Notes: generated by a model from the sequence alone, not told the origin. Counted from the stretch's first letter, positions 35,155 through 44,406 are shown. The stretch: DNA of 64,000 nucleotides from Bordetella parapertussis (GCA_945900965.1 CAMDKM010000015.1:1-64000), one strand, 5' to 3'. Translations and numbers: made by a program.

Positions 35155-36318
35155 ATGACTGCAAGCGGTGAGTTGCGCAACCCGGTGTGGCTTGCTGTCG
35201 GTGGGCTCATTGCGCTCGCGGCGGCTTTGGGGGTCGGAAGATTTGTCTATACCCCCATATTGCCTCTGATGATCGAGGATCTGGGGATGAGCAAAACGAT
35301 GGCCGGCGCCCTGGCGTCCGCCAACTTCGCCGGGTATCTGGCCGGAGCCCTTGTCGCGGCCACGTCGGTGCTTCCGGGTTCGCGGCGTCGATGGTTGCTG
35401 ACGGCGCTCATGGTCAGCGCAGTCACTACCGGCGCGATGGGCGTCCTGAATTCGACAGCGACATTTTTCGTGCTGCGTTTTCTGGGTGGATTTGCCAGTG
35501 CATTGGTTATGGTATTCGCCTCTGCGCTGGTGCTTGACCGCCTGAGCATCGCTGGACGCTCCCAACTTTCTGCAGTTCACTTTGCCGGCGTGGGTGCCGG
35601 AATTGCCGCTTCGGCCATTCTCGTGTCGGGAGTACTTGCGGCGGGTGGAAATTGGCGTTCGCTCTGGATGGCAAGCGGTATGCTTTGCCTCCTGGGGCTG
35701 GCAATTGTTTATGTCCTGATTCCGGATCGCAAGGAATCGTCCGGCTCCCCAGCATCAGGGCTGGCCGATAGGAAATCTGGACTTCGCAACCTGGTCATCG
35801 CCTACGGATTTTTTGGTTTTGGCTATGTGATTACCGCAACCTTCCTGGTGCTCATCGTCCGCGCATCGGAGCCATTGCGCAGCTCGGAGCCTGTCATCTG
35901 GTTTTTGGTTGGACTTTCGGCGGCACCTTCGGTCGCGCTCTGGGGATGGCTCGCTGGAAAGTTGGGCAATGCAAAGGCTTTTGCGCTGGCTTGCGTGCTG
36001 CTAGCCGCGGGCGTGGCGGCGAGCGTCCTCTGGTCAGCGGTCCCCGGAATCGTGGCCTGCGCTGTTCTGCTGGGCGGCACGTTCGTAGGTATCACCGCGC
36101 TTGGCCTGATCGAGGCGCGCCGCCTTTCTCAGGGCGACCCTCGACGCACGCTGGCTGTCATGACGGCTTCATTCGGTCTGGGCCAGATACTCGGCCCAAC
36201 AGTCGCCGGTTATATGCACGACCTTACCGGCAGTTTCCTGATGCCTTCGCTCGGGGCTGCGGGCGCTCTAATGTTGGCCGCAACGCTGACGTTCAAACTG
36301 TCCTGCGAATCGCATTAA
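35155..36318 (+). CDS. YbfB/YjiJ family MFS transporter
   Basis: A 387-residue major facilitator with 12 predicted helices. The N-terminal GRFVYTPILPLMIEDLGMSKTMAGALASANFAGYLAGAL is typical of the YbfB/YjiJ family, shorter than most sugar MFS carriers. The motif-A-like loop after helix 2 (PGSRRRWLL) is present. The substrate is unknown; relatives are thought to be exporters. The 271 bases after the stop show no gene. Confidence 0.88.
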   Translation: MTASGELRNPVWLAVGGLIALAAALGVGRFVYTPILPLMIEDLGMSKTMAGALASANFAGYLAGALVAATSVLPGSRRRWLLTALMVSAVTTGAMGVLNSTATFFVLRFLGGFASALVMVFASALVLDRLSIAGRSQLSAVHFAGVGAGIAASAILVSGVLAAGGNWRSLWMASGMLCLLGLAIVYVLIPDRKESSGSPASGLADRKSGLRNLVIAYGFFGFGYVITATFLVLIVRASEPLRSSEPVIWFLVGLSAAPSVALWGWLAGKLGNAKAFALACVLLAAGVAASVLWSAVPGIVACAVLLGGTFVGITALGLIEARRLSQGDPRRTLAVMTASFGLGQILGPTVAGYMHDLTGSFLMPSLGAAGALMLAATLTFKLSCESH

Positions 36319-36589
36319 TCGTTTCCGAATAAAAGGGCGTCCAGTGTTTGAACAGCGGCCCGTCCTCGCCATAAACGGGATCGCATTCGGGTAGGGGAGC
36401 GATTTCGATCTGTCATGCAGCCTTCAGAGTATTCGACAAGATCATTCGAGGACAAGCTTCGCGGGATGATACCTAGTTCGAGGCGACTTTAACTTGTTTG
36501 TTTAAGTATTGTTTTTTCGAGCCAAATGCCCATTATTGTGACGTTTGCTTGAGGGCACTCGATTCTCGACACTTGGTAAGAAAATAGCC

Positions 36590-37405
36590 ATGCAATGGTC
36601 GATCCGGAACAAGCTTATCTTCGGCGGCGGTACGATCATGGGTATTGTGGCGATTTCCAGGTATTTCGCCAGCGAGCAAATGCGCGTGGTCGCGGCAATT
36701 CTGAAACACAGCAGCACGATCGAGGCACCGCTCACGGAAGCGGGGCAAGAGATGCAGATCAACCTCCTCGAAACCGGCTACGCAGTGCTGGCCTACCTCG
36801 ATGACAATGACCCCGCACACCTTGCGCGCATCGGTGACAGCAGCGAAAGTTTCTCCCGCTATCTGGTGCAATACGAAACCCTGGCGCTTGCGCCGCGTTT
36901 GAAGGACATCGGGCGCAAGGCGAAGGAGGGATTCGAGCAGTTTCGCACCCTCGGCGAACAGTTGGTCCGGACCAGCGACGAAAAATCGCGCAAGATGACC
37001 GAGGCGCTGACGATGTTCCAGGTTATGAACGCTCTGATCGCGAAAAAAATCCTCCACGTAACGGGCACGCATTCTCCGCCATCAGGTGACAAGCGTGACG
37101 CCGCGATCATGATGCAGATCAGCCTCCACGATTTCGAGCGGGACTTGGCGCGTCTAGACGACGCGGTTAACGCCGGATGGGAAGCACGGGCCAGTCAGTC
37201 CGCGCTGAGCTTCGGCGAGCATGGCAAACGCTATCTGCGCAACGCACTTTCCCCCCCAGGAAAGAAAAGCGATGGACGAGGTCGAGCGCGACTTCGCCGT
37301 GCTGCAGAAAAATATCGAAGAAATATTCGATTTGTCCCGTTCGCGGCGGCTTGCCGTCGCGGAATTCATCCAGATTCTCCGGACGATGGACAAGCTGTTG
37401 GATGA
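36590..37405 (+). CDS. Diguanylate cyclase, N-terminal sensor part (frameshifted)
   Basis: Starting MQWSIRNKLIFGGG with a transmembrane helix, this frame encodes a helical periplasmic sensor rich in LLETGYAVLAYL-type segments, similar to four-helix-bundle ligand domains of chemoreceptors. After RNALSPPG (near 37257) the frame leaves the family pattern and ends at 37405. The continuing protein is in the next frame (gene below). The change falls at a run of seven C (37251-37257); with six C the two frames join as RNALSPQERKAMDEVE. A TTG at 36545 gives a longer alternative start. Confidence 0.75.
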   Translation: MQWSIRNKLIFGGGTIMGIVAISRYFASEQMRVVAAILKHSSTIEAPLTEAGQEMQINLLETGYAVLAYLDDNDPAHLARIGDSSESFSRYLVQYETLALAPRLKDIGRKAKEGFEQFRTLGEQLVRTSDEKSRKMTEALTMFQVMNALIAKKILHVTGTHSPPSGDKRDAAIMMQISLHDFERDLARLDDAVNAGWEARASQSALSFGEHGKRYLRNALSPPGKKSDGRGRARLRRAAEKYRRNIRFVPFAAACRRGIHPDSPDDGQAVG

Positions 37406-38810
37406 CGAACTCCAGCTCGCTGCCCGAGCCGAGATGGAGGCGGATCAAAAGCGCTCGTTCGCGACCATGGATTGGCTTAATACAATGCTGATCGGGATAA
37501 TGTTGAGCGGGAGCGTGCTGGGTACGGCGGTCGGAATCGCGGTGTACCGTGGCGTCACAAGACCCGTCAAGCGTTTGGCCGCCATGACGCAGGCGTTGGC
37601 GCAAGGTAAAGTCATCGTGCCGGGACAACTGGAATCCAAGGACGAATTCTCGGAGCTGATACGGTCTTTTGGAGACATGGCGTTGGCGCGCACGCACGCG
37701 GAGGGACAAATCCGCTCGCTGAACGCCGAACTGGAACAGCGCGTCGAGCTGCGCACCTTGGAGCTTGATCGGACCAACCGCACCCTGGAGAAGCAGAATT
37801 TCGCCGCCGACCAAATGACCAAACTGACGAACTTGCTGCAAACCGCGGACGACATGACGGAAGGCGGCGAGATTCTCGGGAGTTTATTGCCACCCTTGCT
37901 CGCCCTGCACGGCGGGGCCATTTATCTGAACTCGAATTCGCTCGATCGCCTGGATTGTCTGACCCAGTGGGGTAAGGCCCCCCAAGTGCTGACAATTTAT
38001 CCGATAGATTGCTGGGGCATCCGCCGTGGCGGACCCTACGGGGCTAGCGAGGGAGCGCAGGTCGTCGTTTGTTCCCACGTTTCCGCCGAAACGCGGCAGC
38101 AACCCTATCTTTGCGTGCCTCTGACAGCGCAAAGCACTTCCATAGGACTATTGCACGTGAGTTTCGCCGCCGATACGCAGCCCGAGACAAGCCCGGAAAA
38201 TGTGCGGGAGAAGGTGTTTCGAGTCACCGATCAGCTTGCTCTGGCTTTGGGGAATCTCAAGTTGCGCCAGACGCTGCGCGAGCAATCGATTCGCGACCCT
38301 CTCACCGGCCTGCACAACCGCCGATTCTTCGAAGAATCGCTGAACCGCGAAATCGCGCGCTCGGCGCGTGACGAGGAACCGCTCGCCGTTGTCATTGTCG
38401 AGGTCGACAAATTCAAAGCCTACAACGACCAATATGGGCACGATGGCGGAGACGCGGTGTTGCGCGCGTTGGCCCGCCTGATGAAGAATTCGGCGCGAGC
38501 GGGCGATATCGTTTCACGCTACGGCGGCGAGGAGTTCGCCATCCTGCTCCACGCCACGGCGCTGCCAGGCGCTATCGTATGGAGCGAGAAGCTCAGGGTA
38601 AACACGCGGCAGATGGAGATCAAACACGCCGGTCATATACTGCCGCCGGTGAGCATTTCCCTCGGTGTTGCGCTGCATCCGGAATATGGGATGAGTGCCG
38701 CTGAGCTGATACAAGCCGCCGACGTCGCACTCTACGAGGCCAAACACAGGGGCAGAGACCGGATCGCGATTGCGGGCGATCAGCTTCCAGCGCCCATACT
38801 GGGAGCGTAA
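37221..38810 (+). CDS. Diguanylate cyclase, TM-HAMP-GAF-GGDEF part (frameshifted)
   Basis: This is the second part of the same protein. It contains the end of the sensor, a transmembrane helix (MLIGIMLSGSVLGTAVGIAVY), a HAMP segment (RGVTRPVKRLAAMTQALAQGK), a coiled coil (AELEQRVELRTLELDRTNRTLEKQN), a GAF-like region and a GGDEF domain with active-site RYGGEEF. The signature is intact, so the catalytic domain could make cyclic di-GMP. No obvious RxxD inhibitory site precedes it. The last residues (DQLPAPILGA) come from sequence of an inserted reverse-strand gene remnant. The coordinates give the longest frame; an internal ATG at 37272 is also possible. Confidence 0.8.
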   Translation: MANAICATHFPPQERKAMDEVERDFAVLQKNIEEIFDLSRSRRLAVAEFIQILRTMDKLLDDELQLAARAEMEADQKRSFATMDWLNTMLIGIMLSGSVLGTAVGIAVYRGVTRPVKRLAAMTQALAQGKVIVPGQLESKDEFSELIRSFGDMALARTHAEGQIRSLNAELEQRVELRTLELDRTNRTLEKQNFAADQMTKLTNLLQTADDMTEGGEILGSLLPPLLALHGGAIYLNSNSLDRLDCLTQWGKAPQVLTIYPIDCWGIRRGGPYGASEGAQVVVCSHVSAETRQQPYLCVPLTAQSTSIGLLHVSFAADTQPETSPENVREKVFRVTDQLALALGNLKLRQTLREQSIRDPLTGLHNRRFFEESLNREIARSARDEEPLAVVIVEVDKFKAYNDQYGHDGGDAVLRALARLMKNSARAGDIVSRYGGEEFAILLHATALPGAIVWSEKLRVNTRQMEIKHAGHILPPVSISLGVALHPEYGMSAAELIQAADVALYEAKHRGRDRIAIAGDQLPAPILGA

Positions 38811-38985
38811 GTCCCAACCGATCCAACCATCCCGTAGCCCGCATTTCAGGGCCGCCGCCGATAGGCTCAGTAGCGCCACCCATTGGCCGCGCCATCTGCT
38901 CTTGATAGAGCACTTCCTCCGTGCACTCGATTGGCCGTACCTGGATCTCCGCGAGTGCTTTGCTTGTGAATTGCGCCGATTCCAT
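38770..38985 (-). pseudogene. Remnant of a DUF4338 (DruA-like) gene
   Basis: The reverse strand encodes MESAQFTSKALAEIQVRPIE and LYQEQMA, then after a frame change QWVALLSLSAAALKCG, RDGWIGWDLRSQYGRWKLIA. Both pieces are characteristic of DUF4338/DruA-type proteins, often carried by mobile elements. About 20 residues between them are missing and the C-terminal two thirds are gone. The remnant overlaps the 3' end of the diguanylate cyclase gene. Confidence 0.7.
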
Positions 38986-39055
38986 CCGGTCCTGACGCCC
39001 GGAATCTTTGGTGCTGTCCAGAACCTCGGCTTAAAGCTCTGATTTCGACAATTAT

Positions 39056-39213
39056 CCTAGAAAAAGCTATTTGCCACAGAGGACACAGAGTTCACGGAGC
39101 AAAATCAAGAGTGTATGTAGTTTTTCATGTTCACCCATTTGGTGGGTGCGGCATGCAGACTCGAGTCCTCGAATCTCTCTGTGTTCTCTGTGGCTGAATT
39201 GCCGTTTTTAGGA
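39056..39213 (+). mobile_element. MITE-like element, copy 2 (158 bp, 5-bp target duplication)
   Basis: The ends are CCTAGAAAAAGC and GCCGTTTTTAGG. ATTAT lies directly on both sides (39051-39055 and 39214-39218). The outer 55 bases match copy 1 (34268-34433, inverted) at all but about three positions, and the centre has the same hairpin (CACCCATTTGGTGGGTG). One arm has two 9-base CTCTGTGNN units where copy 1 has three. Confidence 0.85.
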
Positions 39214-39344
39214 TTATTCAAAATAGCGCAAATTCGCCCTGAGCCCGAGCCAGTGGCTGGCATTACCCAATCTGGTGAAGGAGGGAGTAGCATGGTTCGG
39301 CTGCGGCGTGAAAGCCATCCGCAGGTTTTCCCAGGAGACCCATC

Positions 39345-39473
39345 ATGACTCTATGCCCAATCGCGTTAGCGGTAACTTGCCGGAAGTGCGCCATATTCAA
39401 CGCCTGTCCCGCCAAGGGGATTATCGGCGACTACAAAAAAGACGTGCCGCCCATGGACTCGAAGAAAAAATAA
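39345..39473 (+). CDS. 42-residue Cys-rich small protein
   Basis: ATG follows an AGGAG site by 7 bases and opens a 42-codon frame ending TAA. Cys are at 4, 12, 15 and 21 (MTLCPIAL, TCRKC, NACPAKG), followed by a conserved-looking GIIGDYKK and a Lys-rich tail. The C-x7-C-x2-C-x5-C spacing suggests a small metal or iron-sulfur site. I recall similar tiny betaproteobacterial hypothetical proteins starting xxxCPIA and containing GDYK, but have no name. Too short to be called by most gene finders. Confidence 0.65.
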   Translation: MTLCPIALAVTCRKCAIFNACPAKGIIGDYKKDVPPMDSKKK

Positions 39474-39946
39474 TAGATTAGAAGCGGGCGATTGCCGGTT
39501 TGCCGCGGACGCAAATATTCCTTGACTGCAGCAGACGAAAGGTGCTTACTTGTGGCGCTTCCGCACGCCGGATCGAGATAGATTCTCAATCCAAAGCTTG
39601 ACGATCTGGTTGTTGCCCAAGACTGCCGCTGTTGCGAGCGCCATGTGGTTCTGGTGCACCTGATGCGGCACGGGTGGCGACCAACATACACCCGACGTTT
39701 GAGGGTTATTTCGGTTAGGGCGCTGAAGCAAGACGCAGAGGGCGTGACGTGAGTCGCGCCTTTTGCATTTTAGGCTACAGAAGACAGAGGACAGAGCGTC
39801 TTACCTTCGCCCCTTGTCCCCCGTCCCTCGCCTGAATCGTACCGGGCGGTGGGTGCGGAACGCCCCGGCATAGCGACGCTCCTCCCGATTACCGTTCACC
39901 GTTCACCGTTCACCGATTGCCGTTTACCCCTCACGCCTCACCTCTA
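39474..39946. repeat. Gene-poor gap with GTTCACC tandem repeats
   Basis: I find no convincing gene in these 473 bases. Bases 39891-39916 carry CCGTTCA repeated in tandem, as at 4524-4538, followed by CTCACGCCTCACC. The region ends at the stop of the EF-G gene. Confidence 0.6.
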
Positions 39947-42076
39947 CTACTTCGCTTCCTTTTCCATCAATTTCTCGACCAGGCCGGTGGGCACGTCGGC
40001 GTAGTGGTCGAATTCCATGGTGAAGGTGCCGCGGCCGCTGGTGGCGGAGCGCAGGAAGTTGATGTAGCCGAACATTTCCGCCAGCGGGACGAAGCCCTGG
40101 ACGAAAGCCTGCGCGCCCTTGTGACCCTGGTCGGTCACCTGACCACGGCGACGGTTCACATCACCGATGACGTCGCCCAGATAATCGCTCTCGGTGACAA
40201 CCTCGATACGCATGATCGGCTCGAGCAGTTTGGGTTTGCTGGCTTTATGCGATTCGCGGAAGCAGCTTCGTCCGGCAATTTCAAAGGCCAGCGCCGAGCT
40301 GTCCACGTCGTGGTACTTGCCGTCGATCAGCCGTGCCTTGAAGTCCAGCACTTCATAGCCGGCCACCTGGCCGCGCTTGGATTCGGTGCGAATGGCATGT
40401 TCGACCGCCGGGATAAATTCGCGCGGGATACGGCCGCCGACGATTTCGTCGGAGAATTCCACGCCAGTGCCGGGTGGCAGCGGCTCGAACACCATTTTCA
40501 CTTCAGCATACTGGCCCGATCCGCCGGACTGTTTCTTGTGGGTGTAGATGTGCTCGACAGCGGTGCCAAAGGCTTCGCGGAAGCTCACGCGCGGCTTGCC
40601 CATGTTGGCTTCGACGCCGAGTTCGGTGCGCATGCGGTCGATGGTCACTTCCAGGTGCAGTTCGCCCATGCCGCGCAGCACGGTCTGGCCGGTATCCTGG
40701 TCCACCGACAGGCGCAATGAAGGATCTGCCTTGGCCATCTTGTACAGCGCGGTGGAGAGTTTTTCCACATCGCCGCGTGTTTTCGGCTCGACGGCGACGC
40801 TGATGACGGGATCGGGGAAGCGCATGCGTTCGAGCAGGGCGGGATGCGCGGGGCTGCACAGCGAATCCCCGGTCTCGGTATCCTTCATCGACACAAAGGC
40901 GCAGATGTCGCCGGCGCGGGCTTCGTCGATATCCTTGGTGACATTGGCCTGCACTTCCACGATGCGACCGATGCGCTCTTTCTTGTCGCGGGTAACGTTG
41001 AGCAGGGTGTCGCCCTTCTTGATCACACCGGAATAAACACGCGCGAAAGTGAGCGTGCCGAACTGGTCGTTGATGACCTTGAAGGCCAGGGCGCGCGCCG
41101 GGGCGTCGTCCTTGACTTCCTGGCTGCCGATGACCTTGCCGTCCGCGTCCACCATGGATATGCCGCCGTTCTCACCGGGGTAGGGCAGGTAATCGACCAC
41201 GGCATCGAGCAATTGCTGCACACCCTTGTTCTTGAACGAGGAACCACACAATACCGGCACCAACTGGCCAGTGACGGCACCCTTGCGGATGCAGGACTTG
41301 AGCATGGCCGTATCGTATTCGCCGGTTTCGACCAGCTTCATGAAGGCGTCGTCGTCCAGCGCCAGGGCTGACTCCAGCATGTCCTTGCGCAGCGCCGGAA
41401 TTCGGTCGATCCAGTCATTGTCCGCGTTACTGGGGAATTTGAAGCGGGTCTTGAGCTGGTCGAGCGGCACTTCTTCCCAGACGCTGTCCTTGTCGTCCGA
41501 ACTCCAGATGTAGGCGACATTGGCCACCAGATCGGCCATGCCGGTGAACAGGTCGTGACTGCCGATAGGAATATGCAAAAGCAGGGCATTGGCGCCCAGA
41601 CGTTCCTTGATGCCTTTTACGCAGTGGGCGAAATTGGCGCCCATGCGGTCCATTTTGTTGATGTAACAAATGCGCGGCACGTTGTACTGATTGGCCAGCC
41701 GCCAGTTGGTCTCGGTCTGCGGCTCCACGCCGGCCACGCCATCGAATACCACCACCGCGCCATCGAGTACGCGCAGGCTGCGGTTGACCTCGATGGTGAA
41801 GTCCACGTGGCCCGGGGTGTCGATCACGTTGATGTGATAGCCCTTCCATTCGGTGGACACGGCCGCGGACTGAATGGTGATGCCGCGCTTGCGCTCCTGC
41901 TCCAGGTAGTCGGTCGTAGTGCTTGCCTTGCCATCCTTGGTGTCGTGCACCTCGATGATCTGGTGCTTGCGGCCGGTGTAATAGAGCACGCGCTCCGTGG
42001 TTGTTGTCTTGCCCGCGTCAATGTGGGCGATGATGCCGATGTTCCGATAAACCTTGATATCTTCTTGCCGAGCCAT
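39947..42076 (-). CDS. fusA: Elongation factor G, divergent paralogue
   Basis: A 709-residue translational GTPase. G1 is HIDAGKTT, G3 DTPGHVDF and G4 NKMD, and domains II-V are complete. Switch I and its surroundings read DGKASTTTDYLEQERKRG instead of the usual GAATMDWMEQEQERG. The first 150 residues look more like EF-G of the spdEFG/mitochondrial type than the canonical str-operon EF-G of Betaproteobacteria. The gene stands alone, away from rpsL, rpsG and tuf. It may be a second EF-G specialised in translocation, recycling or stress. An AAAGG site precedes the ATG. Confidence 0.88.
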   Translation of the reverse strand: MARQEDIKVYRNIGIIAHIDAGKTTTTERVLYYTGRKHQIIEVHDTKDGKASTTTDYLEQERKRGITIQSAAVSTEWKGYHINVIDTPGHVDFTIEVNRSLRVLDGAVVVFDGVAGVEPQTETNWRLANQYNVPRICYINKMDRMGANFAHCVKGIKERLGANALLLHIPIGSHDLFTGMADLVANVAYIWSSDDKDSVWEEVPLDQLKTRFKFPSNADNDWIDRIPALRKDMLESALALDDDAFMKLVETGEYDTAMLKSCIRKGAVTGQLVPVLCGSSFKNKGVQQLLDAVVDYLPYPGENGGISMVDADGKVIGSQEVKDDAPARALAFKVINDQFGTLTFARVYSGVIKKGDTLLNVTRDKKERIGRIVEVQANVTKDIDEARAGDICAFVSMKDTETGDSLCSPAHPALLERMRFPDPVISVAVEPKTRGDVEKLSTALYKMAKADPSLRLSVDQDTGQTVLRGMGELHLEVTIDRMRTELGVEANMGKPRVSFREAFGTAVEHIYTHKKQSGGSGQYAEVKMVFEPLPPGTGVEFSDEIVGGRIPREFIPAVEHAIRTESKRGQVAGYEVLDFKARLIDGKYHDVDSSALAFEIAGRSCFRESHKASKPKLLEPIMRIEVVTESDYLGDVIGDVNRRRGQVTDQGHKGAQAFVQGFVPLAEMFGYINFLRSATSGRGTFTMEFDHYADVPTGLVEKLMEKEAK

Positions 42077-42272
42077 AAATTTTGCCTTTCAGGTATGCCA
42101 TGGACCCCCCCGGGCGAGCCACCCGAGGGCAAAAGGCGAGCACATTACACGAAGGCGCGCCGGACGGCGAGGGGGGGAGCCCGTTTCGGGCTAAATTTTG
42201 CGGTTGAAACAGGGTTTTCCCCCAGGGGTGCCGAGGGTAAAAGCAAATCCTGATCCAATGCTGTTCGGTTAG

Positions 42273-42330
42273 CCGTTCGGGCTGAGCTTGTCGAAGCCCA
42301 TTCGCCCTTCGACAGGCCCAGGACGAACGG
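42273..42330. repeat. TTCGGGCTGAGCTTGTCGAAG-type inverted repeat
   Basis: Arms 42273-42296 and 42307-42330 are imperfect reverse complements (about 21 of 24). This is the widespread proteobacterial GAGCTTGTCGAAG/CTTCGACA repeat. It lies upstream of the EF-G gene in a 324-base gap with no gene. Confidence 0.85.
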
Positions 42331-42400
42331 GATTAAGCGTACAGGTTTGAGTCCCGAGCCCAAGCCTGGCGAAGCGATTCTCCGGTCGCGACTTGGGAGT

Positions 42401-44215
42401 TCAAGCCGTTCCCAGCCAGCGCCTGCGCACAAGCGCACCGTCCTTGTTGTTATTAACACTGAGCGACCAGGTATCCGGTCTTGCCGCCAGGAGGGTCATG
42501 TTCAGTTGATACAATTCATCGCGGCGAAAAATGTGCAGAGTGACCGTCTCGCCGGGGCGGTGCCGGGCGAGGCGGCTCTCGAAATTCTTTCCCGTGACCT
42601 TGAGCCCGTCGAGGGCGGCAATGACGTCCCCGGCTGCCAAACCTGCTCTCTGAGCGGCTCCCCCGTCCAGTACATGGGTGATTTTTATCTCCCCGCCTTC
42701 GCCTGAGGTGCGAATTCCGGTCTCCACGCGCCGCGCCAGCGCCTGCGGGGATTTCGTGCCGCGTTTGCCGCCGCGGTCGGCTGCGGATTCGGCAGGACGG
42801 ATCCCGGAATCCAGGCCGGCCAGTGCCAGCAGCGGTTTGAGGGGCAATTCGGTGGTCGAGCGCAACGCCTGGTCAAAGAAGCGCTTGAGGTTGAGACCGG
42901 AGACTTCCGCCGCCAGGTTTTCCACGCCGTCCTCGGCCACGCCGATATCCTTGAGGCCGTGGCGCTTCCAAAGGGCGCGCATGACGTTGTCCAACGACTT
43001 GCGGCCACGGGTCCGGGTGCGGATCAGCAAATCGAGGCAAAGCGCGACCAGGCTGCCCTTGACGTAATAACTGACCATCGAGTTCGGGGCGTTCTCATCC
43101 TGGCGGTAATACTTTATCCAGGCATCGAAGGAAGATTCGGTCACGGTCTGCTTGTTGCGCCCGGTGTCGCGTTGCACCTGGGTGATGGCCTTGCCAAGCG
43201 ATTCGAGGTAAGCCTCGCGCGATATCAGCCCCGAGCGCACCAGGAACAGGTCGTCGTAATAGGACGTGATGCCTTCGAAGGCCCAGAGCAGGGTGGTGTA
43301 GTTCTCGCGGTCCAGATTGTAGGGGCTGAAGGCGGCCGGCTTGAAGCGCTTGACGTTCCAGGTGTGGAAGTATTCGTGTGAGCACAGGCCGAGGAAAGTG
43401 CGGTAACTTTCCGGCGTCCCGGCCACGCCGGTCTGCGGCAGGTCGTCACGCGAGCAGAGCAGCGCGGTGGAGTCCCGATGCTCCAGCCCGCCGTAGCCCT
43501 CGCCAATAACCGTCACTAGGAATACATAACGTTGCATCGGTGCCGGTTCGCCGAAAAAACGGATCTGCGTTTCGCACAGGGTTTTCAGGTCGCGGGCAAG
43601 GCGTGCCATGTCGGCGCGATGCCGGCCGGTGATGGCGATATCGTGTGGAACGCCGCAGGCTCGAAAGGTGGCAAGGGTGAAGCTGCCCGTTTCCACCGGA
43701 TGGTCGATCAGCTCGTCGTAGTTGGCCGCCTGGTAGGTGCCAAATCCGTAGGGCTTGGCGGCTTTGCGCCGCATGGCGGTGGCCACGCGCCACTTGCGGT
43801 AGCCTGCGCCCTTCGGTGGCAGAATTTCGACTTCGCATGGGGCGTCCTCCCGGCCTTCCACTTTCAGAAACACCGACGGTCCGTTGAAGAAAGCGTGGGT
43901 TGTGTCGAGGTGCGCGCCGCGCACGGACAAGTCCCAAGCGTAGACCTCGATGGTGACACTCACCGGCCCATGGGTGGGTTCAACTTGCCAGGTGTTCTTG
44001 TCCAGTTTCGCGATGGATAACATCCTGCGTCCGCTCTGCGCCTGGATGCGGACCACGTTCCTGGCAAATTCCCGGATCAGATAACTGCCCGGAATCCAGG
44101 TCGGCAGGGAGAACTTCTGTCCTGCGGGATCCGGGTTGCTGACAGTGCAGCGCACTTCGAATAGATGTGCCTCGGGGTGGGAAGGAAAGATGCGATAGTG
44201 AATGGCGGCGGTCAT
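42401..44215 (-). CDS. M61 glycyl-aminopeptidase-like metalloprotease with PDZ domain
   Basis: A protein of about 604 residues. The N-terminal beta domain has FSLPTWIPGSYLIREFARNV, the family hallmark. The zinc site is HEYFHTWNVKR with the downstream Glu in WAFEGITSYYDD, and a PDZ domain is near the C-terminus (DGGAAQRAGLAAGDVIAALDG). M61 enzymes cleave N-terminal Gly or Ala. No signal peptide is visible with the ATG at 44215 (MTAAIHYRIFP); a TTG 20 codons upstream is the alternative start. The PDZ domain may guide substrate binding. Confidence 0.92.
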   Translation of the reverse strand: MTAAIHYRIFPSHPEAHLFEVRCTVSNPDPAGQKFSLPTWIPGSYLIREFARNVVRIQAQSGRRMLSIAKLDKNTWQVEPTHGPVSVTIEVYAWDLSVRGAHLDTTHAFFNGPSVFLKVEGREDAPCEVEILPPKGAGYRKWRVATAMRRKAAKPYGFGTYQAANYDELIDHPVETGSFTLATFRACGVPHDIAITGRHRADMARLARDLKTLCETQIRFFGEPAPMQRYVFLVTVIGEGYGGLEHRDSTALLCSRDDLPQTGVAGTPESYRTFLGLCSHEYFHTWNVKRFKPAAFSPYNLDRENYTTLLWAFEGITSYYDDLFLVRSGLISREAYLESLGKAITQVQRDTGRNKQTVTESSFDAWIKYYRQDENAPNSMVSYYVKGSLVALCLDLLIRTRTRGRKSLDNVMRALWKRHGLKDIGVAEDGVENLAAEVSGLNLKRFFDQALRSTTELPLKPLLALAGLDSGIRPAESAADRGGKRGTKSPQALARRVETGIRTSGEGGEIKITHVLDGGAAQRAGLAAGDVIAALDGLKVTGKNFESRLARHRPGETVTLHIFRRDELYQLNMTLLAARPDTWSLSVNNNKDGALVRRRWLGTA

Positions 44216-44406
44216 TGGTTCGGTTGGATTGGTGAGAGCAGACCGCTTTATGGCGGGGAAGCGGCGACTCGTCAAGGCCGGCTTCGTGTGCTGGCCGGGC
44301 GATCGTGAATTGAATTTACCGGATGCAACCCCTGTTGCATAATCGGAGCAAGAGCAGTTCCCCGGTTACCCATCCCGAATGCAACATGGTTTTTGAGAGT
44401 CAGCAG

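Noticed and set aside
39546-39731. Reverse-strand 61-residue frame
   Set aside because: No ribosome site, no hydrophobic or domain pattern, and it lies in a decayed gap.
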